From assembly GCA_022360075.1 (NCBI GenBank), contig JAKSDN010000207.1, positions 1 to 6,438 of the forward strand: DNA of 6,438 nucleotides. The letters are read 5' to 3'. The notes beneath the pieces were generated by a model. The model had not been told where the DNA came from, searched no databases, and saw nothing but the letters and a program-made list of their open reading frames with translations. Positions 5,484 to 6,438 of this stretch are shown here, piece by piece (the first letter of the stretch is position 1; each line of letters opens with the position of its first letter). Made by a program: the position numbers and the translations under genes. This DNA is from Kiloniellales bacterium. GTDB taxonomy: Bacteria; Pseudomonadota; Alphaproteobacteria; Kiloniellales; JAKSDN01.

Positions 5484-6431
5484 ATGCACGCCTACATCCT
5501 CAAGCGGCTCCTCGCGGCGATCCCGGTTCTGCTCGGCCTGACGGTCATCGTCTTCCTGATCATGGCGATGATCCCAGGCGATCCGGCAACGGCGATCCTC
5601 GGCGCCTTCGCCACGCCCGAGAACGTGGCCAAGCTCAACAAGCAACTCGGCCTCGACCGCTCACTCTTCGAGCAGTACGTCATCTGGCTCGGCAACCTGC
5701 TTCAGGGCGATCTCGGCCGCTCCTACAATCTCAACCGGCCCGTGCTCGACGAGGTGCTCGAGCGCTTCACCGCGACTCTGATCCTGGCCGGGACATCGCT
5801 CGTTCTCTGCTCGATCTTCGGGCTGCTGGCCGGCATCGCCTCGGCGGTCCGGCAGTACGGCTGGGCCGACAAGTTGCTGACGCTGCTGGTGCTGGTCGGG
5901 CTGTCCACGCCGTCCTTCTGGCTCGGCCTGCTGCTCATCCTCGCCTTCGCCGTCGGCCTGCGCTGGCTGCCGGCGAGCGGCATGTTCGCGATATACGGCG
6001 GCGGCGACCTGCCCGATCTGATCCGGCACCTGATCCTGCCGTCGATCACACTCGCCGTGGTCGCGACCGGCGTGATCGCCCGTCTGACCCGCGCCGCCAT
6101 GCTCGAGGTCCTGCGCCAGGACTACATCCGCACAGCGCGCGCCAAGGGATTGCCTGAGCGCCGAGTGATCTATCACCACGCCTTCAAGGCCGCCCTCGTC
6201 ACCGTGATCCCGGTGATCGGCGTGCAGGCGGGCTTCGTTCTCGGCGGCGCCGTCTACATCGAGACCGTGTTCCAGTGGCCCGGCATCGGCCGCATGCTCG
6301 TGACCGCGATCTCGACCCGCGACATCCTCTTGGTGCAGGGCGGCGTGTTGGTCGTGGCGGCAGGCTACGTGCTGTTCAATCTGCTCGCCGACGTCACGCA
6401 GCACTGGCTCGACCCGAGGCTCAAGTCGTGA
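5484..6431 (+). CDS. ABC importer permease, DppB/OppB type
   Basis: Inner-membrane subunit that forms half of the translocation channel of a family 5 importer. The 315 residues show the DppB pattern: an N-terminal helix preceded by YILKRLL (helix about 9-30), the IPGDPA motif (30-35), a periplasmic domain with the LNKQLGLDRSLFEQYVIWLG stretch (51-70) and GDLGRSY (75-81), then helices at roughly 96-121, 131-157, 178-202, 235-257 and 283-305. The cytoplasmic loop that contacts the ATPase is at about 206-226 (MLEVLRQDYIRTARAKGLPE), with the family's ARAKGL. It ends with the typical HWLDPRL tail. The ATG at 5484 has only a weak AGAG site 7 nt upstream, which fits lower output than the binding protein. 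The gene is complete, and its stop overlaps the next start. Confidence 0.96.
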   Translation: MHAYILKRLLAAIPVLLGLTVIVFLIMAMIPGDPATAILGAFATPENVAKLNKQLGLDRSLFEQYVIWLGNLLQGDLGRSYNLNRPVLDEVLERFTATLILAGTSLVLCSIFGLLAGIASAVRQYGWADKLLTLLVLVGLSTPSFWLGLLLILAFAVGLRWLPASGMFAIYGGGDLPDLIRHLILPSITLAVVATGVIARLTRAAMLEVLRQDYIRTARAKGLPERRVIYHHAFKAALVTVIPVIGVQAGFVLGGAVYIETVFQWPGIGRMLVTAISTRDILLVQGGVLVVAAGYVLFNLLADVTQHWLDPRLKS

Positions 6432-6438
6432 CCGCCGC
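6428..6438 (+). CDS. Start of next importer gene, probably the DppC-type permease (3' cut off)
   Basis: A GTG at 6428-6430 overlaps the permease stop as GTGA and opens a frame reading M-T-A before the window ends. Such overlaps are common between the two permease genes of dpp/opp-type operons, and the second permease usually follows DppB. Only three codons are visible, so identity rests on operon convention. Confidence 0.35.

Overview
The window is high-GC proteobacterial DNA, most likely from an alphaproteobacterium, possibly Rhodospirillales-like. Three things point there: the tight thrB-rnhA pair with a Prx5-type peroxiredoxin nearby, the GC-rich codon use, and a GTCATTGCCGGG-type palindromic intergenic repeat of a style common in that class. 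The lineage is an inference from style and gene order, not from a marker gene.

Layout. On the + strand, the 3' two thirds of a homoserine kinase gene (thrB) runs into a complete RNase HI gene (rnhA), followed by a DUF2817 / M14-like zinc metallopeptidase gene. A 280-bp convergent intergenic region then holds a probable terminator, a small hairpin, an approximately 97-bp cloverleaf-like palindromic repeat and an imperfect inverted repeat. On the - strand lie a glutaredoxin-type Prx5 peroxiredoxin and a DUF1028 protein that starts with GTG. An AT-rich divergent promoter region separates DUF1028 from a + strand ABC importer operon: a family 5 (oligopeptide/dipeptide type) periplasmic binding protein, a perfect 26-bp palindrome, a DppB-type permease, and the first codons of a gene that overlaps the permease stop and continues past the window edge.

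How the genes fit together. thrB (threonine synthesis), rnhA (RNA:DNA hybrid removal) and the peroxiredoxin (peroxide detoxification) are housekeeping genes. The DUF2817 peptidase, the DUF1028 protein (possibly an Ntn-hydrolase-like fold) and the peptide-type importer could form a peptide or amide uptake and breakdown set, but only the divergent placement of DUF1028 and the binding protein supports a link. I see no CRISPR array, transposase, phage gene, rRNA or tRNA, and no convincing evidence of a wholly new system. The best leads are non-coding: the cloverleaf repeat whose two arms differ only at internally paired positions, the palindrome between binding protein and permease, and a 15-bp element repeated in inverted orientation on either side of DUF1028.
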